Source: Alkalihalobacillus sp. CinArs1
GTDB lineage: Bacteria; Bacillota; Bacilli; Bacillales; Guptibacillaceae
NCBI RefSeq assembly: GCF_947387515.1
Contig: NZ_CANDOB010000001.1
Location: forward strand, 930,001 to 994,000
Direction of reading: 5' to 3'
Length of the DNA stretch: 64,000 nt
How positions within the stretch are numbered: position 1 is the first letter of the stretch; each line of letters starts with the position of its first letter. Shown here in pieces: positions 31,345 through 43,424 of this stretch. A program made the translations under genes and the position numbers. Under the pieces are notes generated by a model. That model was not told where the DNA came from, ran no database searches, and saw only the letters and a list, made by a program, of their open reading frames with translations.

Positions 31345-32013
31345 TTATCTTTTATCCATAGCTCGCGTTGTAACATCTCCGATAACCTGAAGAACTGCTA
31401 CAATAGCGAGAATTAATACAGTTGCGACAAGCGTCACGTCGGGATTATTTCGTTGGAAACCATCTAGATATGCAAGATCTCCTAATCCTCCAGCCCCAAC
31501 GACACCTGCCATCGCTGTATAGCTCACTAGAGCGATCGCAGTTACTGTTATTCCTGAAATCAATGCTGGCATCGCTTCAGGAAGCAGTACTTTAAAAATA
31601 ATCTGGCCATTCGTAGCCCCCATCGCTTGGGATGCTTCGATCACTCCCCTGTCTACTTCTCTTAGAGCGATTTCGACCATTCGTGCGTAAAATGGGGCAG
31701 CCCCTGCAATAAGTGCTGGCAATGCAGCATTAGCTCCCAGCATCGTACCAACAATATATACAGATAGTGGGATAAGCAAAATAATTAATATGATGAATGG
31801 AATCGAACGGAACAAGTTTACAATCCCTGCAACAAAACCGTTAATATATCGATTTTCCCAGACGTTTCCCTTTGAAGTTAAGAAAAGCAGCAGGCCGAGT
31901 CCAATGCCGAGTATAAACGTTGCGAACACAGAGATCGCGGTCATGTAGATCGTTTGTAATGCCGCTTCCCACATATCTTCCCAACGCACGTTAGGAAATA
32001 GTGAACTAAGCAT
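31345..32013 (-). CDS. metP: Methionine ABC permease MetP
   Basis: A 222-residue permease with five helices and the EAA loop ASQAMGATNGQIIFKVLLPEA. It overlaps the end of metN by 8 bases. It pairs with MetN and MetQ. The symbol metP follows B. subtilis usage (metI in other bacteria). Confidence 0.94.
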   Translation of the reverse strand: MLSSLFPNVRWEDMWEAALQTIYMTAISVFATFILGIGLGLLLFLTSKGNVWENRYINGFVAGIVNLFRSIPFIILIILLIPLSVYIVGTMLGANAALPALIAGAAPFYARMVEIALREVDRGVIEASQAMGATNGQIIFKVLLPEAMPALISGITVTAIALVSYTAMAGVVGAGGLGDLAYLDGFQRNNPDVTLVATVLILAIVAVLQVIGDVTTRAMDKR

Positions 32014-33028
32014 TTGGAATCACCTCCACTTCTACTTTCTGCTCACGTGCATAGCTCAGTGCTTTGTCGATAGCAGATTGTTCACCTTTTAGTAAGACCG
32101 ATAGCTTACCATAAGGACCATCCTGCGTATGGGTGACCTTCCCTTGAATGATGTTCACTTCGATCTGAAACTCTCTGATTAACTTCGTTACGAGAGGTGA
32201 CCCCGTAGCTCCTTTTACAAAAGTAAATTGTACGAGTGTCCCTTCTGCACCTTCAGTAAGATGTGAAATCGATTCTTTCATTTCCTCTGGCTCACTCAGC
32301 TGGTTTACAAAATCACGGGTAATCGGCTGCTTGGGATGATGGAAAATATCAAGTACTGGACCTTCTTCAACAACACTGCCACCTTCCATGACCGCAACAC
32401 GATGACAAATCTTTCTGATCACGTGCATTTCATGAGTGATCAACACGATCGTTAGTCCTAGCTCTTTATTAATTTTCTTTAATAGGTCGAGAATACTATC
32501 TGTGGTCTTCGGATCCAGGGCCGATGTCGCTTCGTCACAGAGTAACACTTTAGGGTTATTAGCAAGTGCCCTCGCAATCCCAACTCGCTGCTTTTGACCA
32601 CCACTTAGTTGAGATGGGTACGCATCTTCTCTCCCGGATAACCCAACGAGGTTGATCAACTCGTCCACTCGAGCTTTTCTTTTCTCTTTCGGCACGCCCG
32701 ATATTTCAAGCGGGAACGCAATATTTTCTTTTACAGTACGTGACCAGAGAATATTAAAATGCTGAAAAATCATTCCAATTTCTTGTCTTGCTAGACGAAG
32801 TTCCTTGTTATTCAACTTAGATAATGCTTTGTCATCTACTGTTACGCTGCCTTCAGTTGGTCGCTCAAGTAGATTTAACATGCGGATAAGTGTACTCTTT
32901 CCAGCGCCACTATATCCGATAACTCCGAAAATTTCGCCTTTTTCAATTGTAAGATCAGTATTCTTCACCGCTTCTACTGGTCCAGAGGCTGCAAAGAACG
33001 TCTTCTTTATACCTTTTAACTCAATCAT
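32006..33028 (-). CDS. metN: Methionine ABC ATPase MetN
   Basis: A 340-residue ATPase: Walker A GYSGAGKST, signature LSGGQKQRVGIARAL, Walker B LLCDEATSALDP and H-loop ITHEMHVI, followed by a C-terminal NIL domain (about residues 260-340) that senses methionine and inhibits the transporter when full. I choose ATG 33028 (MIELKGIKKTF), 7 bases after AAAAGGAAG; the longer frame has no ribosome site. Confidence 0.95.
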   Translation of the reverse strand: MIELKGIKKTFFAASGPVEAVKNTDLTIEKGEIFGVIGYSGAGKSTLIRMLNLLERPTEGSVTVDDKALSKLNNKELRLARQEIGMIFQHFNILWSRTVKENIAFPLEISGVPKEKRKARVDELINLVGLSGREDAYPSQLSGGQKQRVGIARALANNPKVLLCDEATSALDPKTTDSILDLLKKINKELGLTIVLITHEMHVIRKICHRVAVMEGGSVVEEGPVLDIFHHPKQPITRDFVNQLSEPEEMKESISHLTEGAEGTLVQFTFVKGATGSPLVTKLIREFQIEVNIIQGKVTHTQDGPYGKLSVLLKGEQSAIDKALSYAREQKVEVEVIPNA

Positions 33029-33093
33029 TTGCACACTTCCTTTTACCTTACGATGTCCCATCACAATAGGTTGATTTTAAAACCTTTTGAAAT

Positions 33094-33256
33094 AAAAAAT
33101 GCCTTTCCGCTATGAGCAGAAAGGCACTTGAAATCGATGTCTTTCTCTCATTTCTCAAAGCATCTGCTTTGCAGGAATTGGCACCTTCTCAAACACGCTG
33201 TTTGACGGTTGCCGGGCTTCATAGGGCCAGTCCCTCCACCTCTCTGAATAAGAGAT
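33094..33256 (-). ncRNA. SAM-I riboswitch (S box) of metNPQ
   Basis: On the minus strand the S-box core reads CTTATTCAGAGAGGTGGAGGGA-CTGGCCC, GAAGCCCGGCAACC, AAGGTGCCAATTCCTGC and a closing GAGAGAAAG. A terminator (TGCCTTTC.. GAAAGGCATTTTTT, about 33099-33127) follows. SAM binding should cause termination and lower methionine uptake. Confidence 0.95.
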
Positions 33257-33298
33257 ATTTAGTTATTAACACGTTACTCTAGTTAAGTACTAAATCGA

Positions 33299-33327
33299 AT
33301 TCTAGCATGGGACTTTTAGTGTGTCAA
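33299..33327 (-). promoter_or_regulatory. SigA promoter of metNPQ
   Basis: TTGACA (33327-33322), 17 bases and TAGAAT (33304-33299), 45 bases before the riboswitch. Confidence 0.8.
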
Positions 33328-33417
33328 TCGATGAGTAAAAAGTCCGAATTTTTAAATAAAACCAGCTGTCAGAGTTTCAACTACTCCTCTAAAGTCAGCC
33401 CTCTTTTCTGACAGCGT

Positions 33418-33444
33418 AAAAGCGCTGCAATCCATACAGCGCTC
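33418..33444 (-). terminator. Terminator of the ilv-leu operon
   Basis: AGCGCTG pairs with CAGCGCT (33421-33443) with TTTTAC following on the minus strand; the T run is short, so efficiency is uncertain. A second inverted repeat, CTGTCAGA (33365-33372) with TCTGACAG (33407-33414), lies just beyond and may help. Confidence 0.6.
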
Positions 33445-33495
33445 GCGCCAATGATTCAGTTGTATCTCTATACGGAAAAAACATGCTCTCTTATT

Positions 33496-34077
33496 TTACG
33501 CTCTTTGATTTTCATACTGCTCGATTTTATCCTCAAGAGAGAGGGTTCTAGATACTTCGTCCCACCCGTTTAACAACATTTCCTTCCAATAGGGATCGAT
33601 TTCAAACGATACGTGCAGCCCATCATTATCACTAATAGATTGGTTTTCGAGTTGAACAGTGAGTGAATAACCTTCGCTTGCCTTTGTAAATAATTCAGCA
33701 ACGGTTTCTTGAGGAAGAGCGATTGGAAGGATACCGTTTTTCACACAATTGTTGTAAAAGATATCTGCGAAGCTTGGTGCGATGATCACTCTAAATCCGT
33801 AATCTAATAGGGCCCATGGAGCATGTTCTCTCGATGAACCGCAGCCGAAGTTTTTACCCGCTACTAGGATTGAAGCCGACCTGTATTGCTCTTCATTTAA
33901 AGAGAAATCAGACCGTGCGATTCCATCGTCATCGAAACGCCAATGATAGAACAAAAACTGTCCAAACCCCTGTCGCTCGATCCGTTTCAGAAATTGCTTT
34001 GGTATTATTTGATCAGTGTCCACATTCACCTTTTCAAGAGGATAGACGACACCTGTATATTCATTGATAGGTTCCAT
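33496..34077 (-). CDS. leuD: 3-isopropylmalate dehydratase small subunit
   Basis: A 193-residue subunit of isopropylmalate isomerase. The swivel-domain motifs VDTDQIIPKQFLKRIERQGFG and KNFGCGSSREHAPWALLDYGF are complete. It follows leuC by 12 bases and is the last gene of ilvBHC-leuABCD. With LeuC it isomerises 2-isopropylmalate to 3-isopropylmalate in leucine synthesis. Confidence 0.96.
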   Translation of the reverse strand: MEPINEYTGVVYPLEKVNVDTDQIIPKQFLKRIERQGFGQFLFYHWRFDDDGIARSDFSLNEEQYRSASILVAGKNFGCGSSREHAPWALLDYGFRVIIAPSFADIFYNNCVKNGILPIALPQETVAELFTKASEGYSLTVQLENQSISDNDGLHVSFEIDPYWKEMLLNGWDEVSRTLSLEDKIEQYENQRA

Positions 34078-34089
34078 GATTTCACTCCT

Positions 34090-35502
34090 TTACACGACAG
34101 GCTGCTTCATTTTTCTTGCATCTGTAAATTTGCCTTCCAAAGCAGCGGCGGCTGCCATGGCAGGACTGACTAGATGCGTTCTAGAACCATTTCCTTGCCG
34201 TCCCTCAAAGTTCCGGTTTGATGTAGAAGCGCATCGCTCTCCTGGTGGAACGATATCGTCATTCATCGCAAGACACATACTGCATCCTGCTTCTCTCCAC
34301 TCAAAGCCAGCATCAATAAACACTTGATCTAGTCCTTCTGCTTCCGCTGTTTCTTTGACAGATTTAGAACCCGGCACGACTAGCGCTCGAACATTGCGGT
34401 GTACTTTCCTTCCACGAACAATATTTGCTGCGGCTCTAAGATCACTAATCCTTGAATTTGTACAAGATCCGATAAAGACATGTTGGATGTCGATATCCTG
34501 AATTGGCATCCCAGCTGTTAACCCCATATACGTTAAGGCCTGTGCGATTGCTTTTTGATCAGCCGGATCTTCATAGTCCTCTGGAAAAGGCACTCTACCG
34601 TAGACGGATGATCCCATAGAAGGATTCGTACCCCACGTAACCTGAGGTTCTATCTCATCAGCATGGATCTCTAAAACGTCGTCATACGTTGCTCCTTCAT
34701 CAGTAGCAAGGTTTCTCCATTCTGATATCGCTGCTTGGAATTCCTCTCCTTGTGGAACATGCCTTTTTCCCTTTAGGTAGTCAAACGTTACCTCATCAGG
34801 ACTGATTAATCCTGCTTTAGCACCGGCTTCTATCGACATGTTACAGATTGTCATTCGCTCTTCCATCGACATCTTTCTAATCGCTTCACCTGTATATTCA
34901 AGAATAGCCCCTGTTCCTGCATTCACTCCAAACTTCGCTATGATTGCAAGAATGATATCCTTCGCCGTTACACCTGCGCCCGGCTGACCATTCACTCGAA
35001 CTTCAATTGTTTTTGGAGAGGATTGCCAAAGAGTTTGAGTTGAAAGAACATGTTCGACTTCACTCGTTCCGATCCCGAATGCAAGTGCTCCAAAAGCACC
35101 GTGTGTCGAGGTATGACTATCACCGCAAACGATTGTTTTGCCTGGTTGAGTCAACCCTAGTTCTGGGCCAATCACATGGACGATACCTTGGTCTGGATGG
35201 TTAATATCAGCAATTTCGACCCCAAATTCCTTACAATTTTCTTCTAGCTTCTCCATCTGTACCTTTGAAACAGGATCATTAATGATATGCCGCGCAATCG
35301 TTGGAACATTATGATCCATAGTAGCGAAGGTCAGATCAGGACGTCTGACCTTCCGCTGATTCATACGCAAGCCTTCAAAAGCCTGCGGAGATGTTACTTC
35401 GTGCACAAGGTGTAAATCGATATAAAGTAAATCTGGACTGCCTTCTTCTCTATGCACAACGTGCTTTTCCCAGATCTTTTCTATAATTGTTTTTGGCTCC
35501 AC
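34090..35502 (-). CDS. leuC: 3-isopropylmalate dehydratase large subunit
   Basis: A 470-residue aconitase-family subunit carrying a 4Fe-4S cluster; ligands are visible in [13 protein letters not shown] and [11 protein letters not shown] place the start at GTG 35502, 6 bases after AGGAGG, which removes the overlap with leuB seen with a longer frame. Expected Bacillus length. Depends on the SUF system for its cluster. Confidence 0.95.
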   Translation of the reverse strand: MEPKTIIEKIWEKHVVHREEGSPDLLYIDLHLVHEVTSPQAFEGLRMNQRKVRRPDLTFATMDHNVPTIARHIINDPVSKVQMEKLEENCKEFGVEIADINHPDQGIVHVIGPELGLTQPGKTIVCGDSHTSTHGAFGALAFGIGTSEVEHVLSTQTLWQSSPKTIEVRVNGQPGAGVTAKDIILAIIAKFGVNAGTGAILEYTGEAIRKMSMEERMTICNMSIEAGAKAGLISPDEVTFDYLKGKRHVPQGEEFQAAISEWRNLATDEGATYDDVLEIHADEIEPQVTWGTNPSMGSSVYGRVPFPEDYEDPADQKAIAQALTYMGLTAGMPIQDIDIQHVFIGSCTNSRISDLRAAANIVRGRKVHRNVRALVVPGSKSVKETAEAEGLDQVFIDAGFEWREAGCSMCLAMNDDIVPPGERCASTSNRNFEGRQGNGSRTHLVSPAMAAAAALEGKFTDARKMKQPVV

Positions 35503-35519
35503 ACCCATCCTCCTCACTG

Positions 35520-36626
35520 TCACGCATAAGCTTCCATGATACCAGCCGTAGCATTATCTTCTGCTAGTTGAAAGATAACTTGATCGACCATCTTATCAGT
35601 ACTTAGACTTTGCTTTCCAACACCCGCAAGATCAGTTGTGAAATACCCTGCTTCAAGAACTTCCATCACAGCTTTATCGATCGCATCAGATTCTTCCTTC
35701 ATATTGAACGAATGGTTTAACATCATCGATGCAGATAAGATCATCGCTAGTGGATTGGCAAGGTTTTTACCAGCGATATCGGGCGCTGAACCGTGTACTG
35801 GTTCATACAGGCCAAACCCATCTTTTCTTAAGCTTGCAGATGGAAGCATCCCTAAAGACCCAGTGATCATCGAAGCTTCGTCACTCAAGATATCTCCAAA
35901 AAGATTCTCTGTTACGATTACGTCAAAGTGTGCAGGATTCTGAACAATTTTCATCGATGCAGCATCCACAAGCATATGCTCAACTTCCACGTCCGGGTAT
36001 GAGGCTGCTTTTTCATTTACGATTTCACGCCACATCCTGCTCGATTCTAGAACATTCGCTTTGTCGACACTCGTCAGCTTCTTCTTTCGTTTCCTAGCTG
36101 CTTTAAATCCTTGTTCTACGATGCGCTCGATTTCTTCACGCGTATAAGAAAGCGTATCGACTACGCGCTCTCCACCTTCTCTCCGTTCACTCGGTGTACC
36201 AAAGTACAAGCCACCCGTTAATTCTCTTAAAATCAGCATATCGACGCCTTTGATGCGGTCTTCCTTTAACGGTGATGCGTCTAAAAGACTGTCATACGCT
36301 TTGACCGGACGTAGATTTGCGAACAATTCAAGCTCTTTTCTAATTGTTAGAAGGCCTTTTTCAGGACGAAGTCTTCCAGGCAGATCATCCCACTTCGGTC
36401 CGCCTACAGCGCCTAAAAGTACAGCGTCCGATCGCTTACACATATCTAGTGTTTCTTTAGGCAACGGTTCGCCTGTTTCATCGATCGCTACGCCCCCGAT
36501 GACGCCTTTTTGAAATTCGAACACATGGCCGAATCGATCTGCTACGGCATTGAGAACCTTGATCGTTCCCTCCATCACCTCTGTGCCAATTCCGTCTCCT
36601 GGTAATACCGCAACTGTTTTCTTCAT
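35520..36626 (-). CDS. leuB: 3-isopropylmalate dehydrogenase
   Basis: A 368-residue NAD-dependent beta-decarboxylating dehydrogenase. Family motifs are [14 protein letters not shown] at the N-terminus, [21 protein letters not shown] and the metal/substrate segment [25 protein letters not shown]. It makes 2-oxoisocaproate. Order leuA-leuB-leuC-leuD is the normal Bacillus one. Confidence 0.97.
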   Translation of the reverse strand: MKKTVAVLPGDGIGTEVMEGTIKVLNAVADRFGHVFEFQKGVIGGVAIDETGEPLPKETLDMCKRSDAVLLGAVGGPKWDDLPGRLRPEKGLLTIRKELELFANLRPVKAYDSLLDASPLKEDRIKGVDMLILRELTGGLYFGTPSERREGGERVVDTLSYTREEIERIVEQGFKAARKRKKKLTSVDKANVLESSRMWREIVNEKAASYPDVEVEHMLVDAASMKIVQNPAHFDVIVTENLFGDILSDEASMITGSLGMLPSASLRKDGFGLYEPVHGSAPDIAGKNLANPLAMILSASMMLNHSFNMKEESDAIDKAVMEVLEAGYFTTDLAGVGKQSLSTDKMVDQVIFQLAEDNATAGIMEAYA

Positions 36627-36643
36627 CCTATATAACCTCCTTT

Positions 36644-39212
<2,569 letters not shown>

Positions 39213-39226
39213 CTAATTTTGGTTGA

Positions 39227-39748
39227 TTAATTAAGAATTGAATATTGTTTTAGATCAGTTACAGATCTTTGACTACCTCTTGGGAAAGCTGTGATTCCCG
39301 TACGAACCATCTCTTTAATTCCGTATGGTCGCAAAAGATCGATGATCGCTTCGATCTTATCTGAATCCCCCGTTACTTGAACTGTTAAGTTTTCACGGCT
39401 TACATCGATGATAGAAGCTCTAAATGGTTCGATTATTCCCGATAGTTCGCTTCTGACCTGTGCATTGCTAACGACTTTGATCAGCGCGAGTTCTCTTACA
39501 ACGATGGCTTGATCTGTGATGTCAGACACTTTCAATACATCTACTTGCTTGTTTAACTGTTTGATCAGCTGTTCAATCTTTCCATCGCCTTCAACATTCA
39601 CCACAAACGTCATTTTTGAAATACCTTCCGTTTCGGTATGACCAACTGTGATACTCTCGATGTTGAACTGTCTTTTCGTCATCAACCCAGTGATTCGGTT
39701 TAATACCCCGCTTTGGTTGATGACTGTAGCTGTCACAATTCGCTTCAT
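39227..39748 (-). CDS. ilvH: Acetolactate synthase small (regulatory) subunit
   Basis: A 173-residue protein with an N-terminal ACT domain ([32 protein letters not shown]) and the AHAS C-terminal domain. It confers valine feedback on IlvB. The start overlaps the ilvB stop by 4 bases, giving translational coupling and 1:1 synthesis. Confidence 0.96.
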   Translation of the reverse strand: MKRIVTATVINQSGVLNRITGLMTKRQFNIESITVGHTETEGISKMTFVVNVEGDGKIEQLIKQLNKQVDVLKVSDITDQAIVVRELALIKVVSNAQVRSELSGIIEPFRASIIDVSRENLTVQVTGDSDKIEAIIDLLRPYGIKEMVRTGITAFPRGSQRSVTDLKQYSILN

Positions 39749-41460
39749 GGTTTCACCCCGATCATTTCATGAAGACCTTTACCAGGCGCTATCATTGGAT
39801 ATACATTCTCAGTACCACTTACCCTGCAGTCGATCAATACAGGATCTCTATGGGCGAAAGCTTCACTGAAGACTGCTTCAGCCTCTTCCTCTGTATGCAC
39901 TTGATAAGCTTTGATTCCATAAGCTTCACCTAGCTTTACGAAATCAGGTTGAACCGGTATAAGAGACTGAGAGTAACGCTGTTCATAGAAAGCTGCCTGC
40001 CATTGTCGTACCATACCTAGCGATTGATTGTTCACGATGACTATTTTTACAGGCAGGTTCAGCTCTTGAAGAACGGAAAGTTCTTGAAGCGTCATTTGAA
40101 ACCCTCCATCTCCAGTGATCGAGACGACGGTTTGGTCTGGAAACGCTAGCTGGGCACCGATCGCAGCCGGAAAACCAAAGCCCATCGTTCCTAATCCCCC
40201 TGAAGTCACCCATTTGTTCGGATCAGCAAAAGAATAATATTGAGCTGCCCACATTTGGTGTTGCCCGACATCTGTCGTGATGATGGCGTCCCCTTTCGTA
40301 TGCTTATGGACGAGCTCGATTACGCGCTGAGGCAAGAATTCTTCTGTGTTCGATTTGTACCAAAGTGGATAGTCTTCGTTCTTCTGGGCAAGTTGTTTGC
40401 GCCACTCCTCCGTCTCAGGGGTTCGTGTTTCTGTATCGAGTAAACTTATAAGCGCCTCCCTCGCGTCTGAAACAATCGGTATTTGGGTAGGAATGTTTTT
40501 CCCGATCTCTGCTGGATCAACATCGATATGAGCAACCGTTGCATGCCTAGCAAAATGATCCAAGTTTCCTGTTAAGCGATCATCGAATCTCGCTCCGATG
40601 CTGATGAGTAGATCGCATTCATAAAGCGCCATGTTGGCTGTATACGTACCATGCATTCCGCCCATCCCAAGAAACAGTGGATGCTTTCCTGGATAGCTTC
40701 CTAAGCCTAAGAGAGTGTTGACTACAGGTATTTCGTGCCTTTCAGAGAATGCACGCAACTCTTTCCCAGCATTCGCGTGAAGAACGCCAGCACCAGCTAA
40801 AATAACCGGTTTCTTCGCTGTTCCTATTGCATCTGCTAGTTTCTTAATTTGTAAGACATTAGGAGAAAAGGTTGGTTGATAGCCTGGCAGATTCACCTTG
40901 CACTCATCACCTGGAACCATTTTCATATTCGAAACATCTTTAGGGATGTCAACGAGGACTGGGCCTGGTCGCCCTGTGGAGGCGATGTGAAAAGCTTCTT
41001 TAATGATTCTAGGAAGGTCTTTTACATCGCGCACCTGAAAATTATGCTTTGTAATCGGAGATGTGATCCCCATAACATCAGCTTCTTGGAAAGCGTCTGT
41101 GCCGATCACATTGCTCGCAACTTGACCTGTAAAAATAACGATTGGCAGCGAATCCATCATGGCGTCAGTAATGCCTGTCACGAGGTTCGTCGCACCAGGA
41201 CCAGATGTAGCAATGACAACACCAGGCTTACCGCTTACTCTCGCGTATCCTTCTGCAGCATGAATCGAACCTTGTTCATGCTTTGATAGGATGTGCTTGA
41301 TCGGTGAACGATAGAGTGCGTCATAAATTGATAAAACCGCACCTCCCGGATAGCCAAACAGCACTTCAACATTTTCTTTCTTCAATGAATCGATCAGAAT
41401 ATCCGCTCCGGTCATCTCCGTTGTAACAGCTTCGGCTTCATTTCTTGCCTTCGCCCGCAT
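39745..41460 (-). CDS. ilvB: Acetolactate synthase large subunit
   Basis: A 571-residue ThDP enzyme. The catalytic Glu region is [17 protein letters not shown]...[14 protein letters not shown], and the ThDP motif [29 protein letters not shown] is complete. The ATG is preceded by GGAGGG. It is the first gene behind the T-box leader. FAD and ThDP dependent. Confidence 0.97.
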   Translation of the reverse strand: MRAKARNEAEAVTTEMTGADILIDSLKKENVEVLFGYPGGAVLSIYDALYRSPIKHILSKHEQGSIHAAEGYARVSGKPGVVIATSGPGATNLVTGITDAMMDSLPIVIFTGQVASNVIGTDAFQEADVMGITSPITKHNFQVRDVKDLPRIIKEAFHIASTGRPGPVLVDIPKDVSNMKMVPGDECKVNLPGYQPTFSPNVLQIKKLADAIGTAKKPVILAGAGVLHANAGKELRAFSERHEIPVVNTLLGLGSYPGKHPLFLGMGGMHGTYTANMALYECDLLISIGARFDDRLTGNLDHFARHATVAHIDVDPAEIGKNIPTQIPIVSDAREALISLLDTETRTPETEEWRKQLAQKNEDYPLWYKSNTEEFLPQRVIELVHKHTKGDAIITTDVGQHQMWAAQYYSFADPNKWVTSGGLGTMGFGFPAAIGAQLAFPDQTVVSITGDGGFQMTLQELSVLQELNLPVKIVIVNNQSLGMVRQWQAAFYEQRYSQSLIPVQPDFVKLGEAYGIKAYQVHTEEEAEAVFSEAFAHRDPVLIDCRVSGTENVYPMIAPGKGLHEMIGVKP

Positions 41461-41529
41461 ACTGTTGATCCCTCCAATGCTTATTAATGAGCTTTTTCAT
41501 CCTGTATGAACTGGTTATTGCTAAAGAAA

Positions 41530-41802
41530 AAAAGCCTTCTCATCCCCACGCCGCTTTATACGGTCCGTAGGGGCGAAAAGACTTTCACGGTACCACCCTA
41601 CATTTGTGACAAACTTCGTCACCTCAGTAACAGCTAATGCTGTTTTTTAATAACAAGTGTTGTAAAACACCTGGCTGATCCTAAGTTGCTCAATTCAGAT
41701 CAACACTCAGAGGGGATGTCGGAGCAGGGAGTAATACCGGCTTCCACCTACACCGGCTCTCTGGTAACCACTCGATCCTGCACCTTTTACCTCGTCATTG
41801 AT
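41530..41802 (-). ncRNA. T-box leader, probably leucine-specific, inside the ilvE-ilvB interval
   Basis: Minus strand: a Stem I region from about 41800 with GAGGTAAAAGGTGCAGGATCGAGTGG, a stretch rich in CTC triplets (near 41702-41733), then the T-box sequence AGGGTGGTACCGTG (about 41584-41598), and a terminator CTTTTCGCCCC...GGGG-TGAGAAGGCTTTTTTT (about 41532-41582). The T-box sequence can form the competing antiterminator. Uncharged tRNA would promote readthrough into ilvBHC-leuABCD. A leucine CUC specifier is suggested by the triplets present and by B. subtilis precedent; I could not fix the specifier loop by eye. Confidence 0.93.
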
Positions 41803-41825
41803 TTTGTGTATTTAATTTTGAATCC

Positions 41826-42731
41826 TTAACCCGCTTGAACGTCTCGCTTAGATGGGTATACGCTTACGCCATCTGTTGTCACAATATTTCTGAAAGCTTT
41901 TAGAAGGTTGTTTGTCGTTTTACCTGGTCGGCCTTCACCGATTACTCTTCCGTCTACCTTAACGACGGCAATCACTTCTGCAGCTGTTCCAGTAAGGAAA
42001 ACTTCATCCGCAACATACACATCGTGTCGAGTGAACGTTTCTTCTCGCATCTCATATCCTTTTTCTCTCGCTAGTTCCATGATGGCATTTCGCGTAATGC
42101 CTTCTAGTGCGCCAACATATCCAGGTGGCGTTTTGATTACGTTCCCTTTGACAATGAATATATTATCTGCAGAACCTTCCGCAACATAGCCTTGATCATT
42201 TAGCATGAGTGCTTCGCTCACACCGGCAAGGTTCGCTTCGATTTTCACCAAAATATTGTTCAAGTAATTTAATGATTTCACTTTAGGACTAAGAACGTCG
42301 GAACGGTTTCTTCGACTTGCTACCGTTACGATCTCAATTCCTGTATCGTAAAGATGTTTAGGGAACAAGGCTAGTGATTCTGCAATAACAATCACTTGAG
42401 GCTCCTTGCATGTGAATGGATCAAGCCCAAGATTTCCCACGCCTCGTGATACAACAATACGAATGTAAGCATCTTGAAGGTCGTTTTTCTTCAATGTCTG
42501 AACGATAATGTCAGTCAGTTCCTCCATCGTATAGTTAATATTTAGCATGATTGAATGAGCTGAGTCGAAAAGTCGCTGAAGATGTTCTTTTAGTCGGAAT
42601 ACATTTCCGTCATACATGCGAATTCCTTCGAACACCCCATCGCCGTATAGAAAGCCATGATCGTATACCGATACTTTGGCATCTTCTTTTTTTACAAATT
42701 CTCCGTTAAGGTAGATCCATTGTTCACTCAC
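41826..42731 (-). CDS. ilvE: Branched-chain amino-acid aminotransferase
   Basis: A 301-residue class IV (fold IV) PLP aminotransferase. Motifs are YLNGEFVKKEDAKVSVYDHGFLYGDGVFEGIRMY at the N-terminus, the PLP-lysine region SPKVKSLNYLNNILVKIEAN, and GYVAEGSADNIFIVKGN and EVFLTGTAAEVIAV. I choose GTG 42731 because AAAGGAG lies 8 bases upstream; the GTG three codons earlier is part of that site. It performs the last step for Val, Leu and Ile. It stands just upstream of the T-box, outside its control. Confidence 0.95.
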   Translation of the reverse strand: MSEQWIYLNGEFVKKEDAKVSVYDHGFLYGDGVFEGIRMYDGNVFRLKEHLQRLFDSAHSIMLNINYTMEELTDIIVQTLKKNDLQDAYIRIVVSRGVGNLGLDPFTCKEPQVIVIAESLALFPKHLYDTGIEIVTVASRRNRSDVLSPKVKSLNYLNNILVKIEANLAGVSEALMLNDQGYVAEGSADNIFIVKGNVIKTPPGYVGALEGITRNAIMELAREKGYEMREETFTRHDVYVADEVFLTGTAAEVIAVVKVDGRVIGEGRPGKTTNNLLKAFRNIVTTDGVSVYPSKRDVQAG

Positions 42732-42858
42732 CTTGTTCACTCCTTTCCTTTTGGTAATAGACGCATTAAAGCGTCAAGTTTAATTTCAAGGACCAAAGCG
42801 AGTCAGGTCCTTGTTCAATGTGTGTGAATTGTTTAAATAATTTGTTTAATTGAGGACA

Positions 42859-43013
42859 ATAATACTCCCGTTTCCACAGAAGGTCAACACCCTTTCTGAA
42901 AGTTTTTAGACTATTTAGATATATCTGTTTATTTGCAACCGCTTACAATCCCATCTAGAGTGAGATTACATGACATCAAGTTTTTTATTGTAAATTTTAT
43001 TAAAGCGCTTACA
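42859..43013 (-). promoter_or_regulatory. ilvE (ilv-leu) promoter with CodY-like box and two cre sites
   Basis: Promoter TTGACC (42887-42882), 17 bases, TATTAT (42864-42859). A CodY-like palindrome CCCTTTCTGAAAGTT (42891-42905) matches 11 of 15 consensus positions and abuts the -35. Upstream, TTGCAACCGCTTACA (42933-42947) fits the CcpA cre consensus fully, centred near -88. A second one, TTAAAGCGCTTACA (43000-43013), has one mismatch. In B. subtilis the ilv-leu operon is activated by CcpA from an upstream cre and repressed by CodY; this region has the same parts. Confidence 0.78.
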
Positions 43014-43024
43014 TGGCAAAATAT

Positions 43025-43051
43025 AAAAAACCCTTCTCAGTATGAGAGGGG
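43025..43051 (-). terminator. Terminator of the hom transcript
   Basis: CCCTCTC pairs with GAGAAGGG (one bulge) and is followed by TTTTTTATATTTT on the minus strand. It lies 375 bases past the hom stop, after the palindromic element. Confidence 0.75.
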
Positions 43052-43069
43052 GTGTAGGGAAACCTAAAT

Positions 43070-43207
43070 ATTCTAGTCCCAATGACGTAGGAGCTTGAAT
43101 ACCTCTTGCTTTCCTGTGGACGAACGCCCGAGACAAAACCGGTCCACTCTGAGTCTCGTACGCCCGTTGGACCACGGGAGTCAAGAGGTATTCCCTCCTA
43201 CTAGAAT
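43070..43207. repeat. 138-bp nested palindromic element
   Basis: The ends ATTCTAGT (43070-43077) and ACTAGAAT (43200-43207) are exact inverted repeats. Inside them GTAGGAG (43087-43093) pairs with CTCCTAC (43195-43201) and GAATACCTCTTG (43097-43108) pairs with CAAGAGGTATTC (43182-43193). The centre holds GTGG...CCAC and GAGAC/GTCTC pairs flanking a duplicated ACGCCCG. The layout is that of a small non-autonomous repeat or a structured RNA. It carries no gene. The rest of 43208-43424 is AT-rich, with a weaker hairpin TTGTGA/TCACAA around 43369-43390. Confidence 0.8.
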
Positions 43208-43424
43208 ACAATCAATCAAAGTTAAACTGTCCGACCTATTAAAAAAAAATCTTTCTTCACGTCATTTCAAGTTAACTTTTTATTTGAATAAAAAAACTTA
43301 GTACAACGCTGATAGAAGAATAAAAATTCTCGACTCCAGTGGAATTAGGGTGACGGGTTCAAAAGAGTGTTGTGACGACAAAGCTCACAATTTCGTTGGT
43401 CTTGAGAGCTCAATACTCTAGTAA

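Noticed and set aside
33365-33414. Inverted repeat CTGTCAGA/TCTGACAG between leuD and metN
   Set aside because: Spacer of 34 bases and no T run; may be an auxiliary part of the leuD terminator but cannot be called an operator or switch.
41880-41896. CodY-like motif CTTTCAGAAATATT near the end of ilvE
   Set aside because: It lies in conserved coding sequence (FRNIV) and matches only 11 of 15 positions; probably chance, though it is close to the T-box.
42966-43211. An 81-codon minus-strand frame over the 138-bp palindrome
   Set aside because: Coincides with the inverted repeats and terminator; no ribosome site and no protein-like composition.
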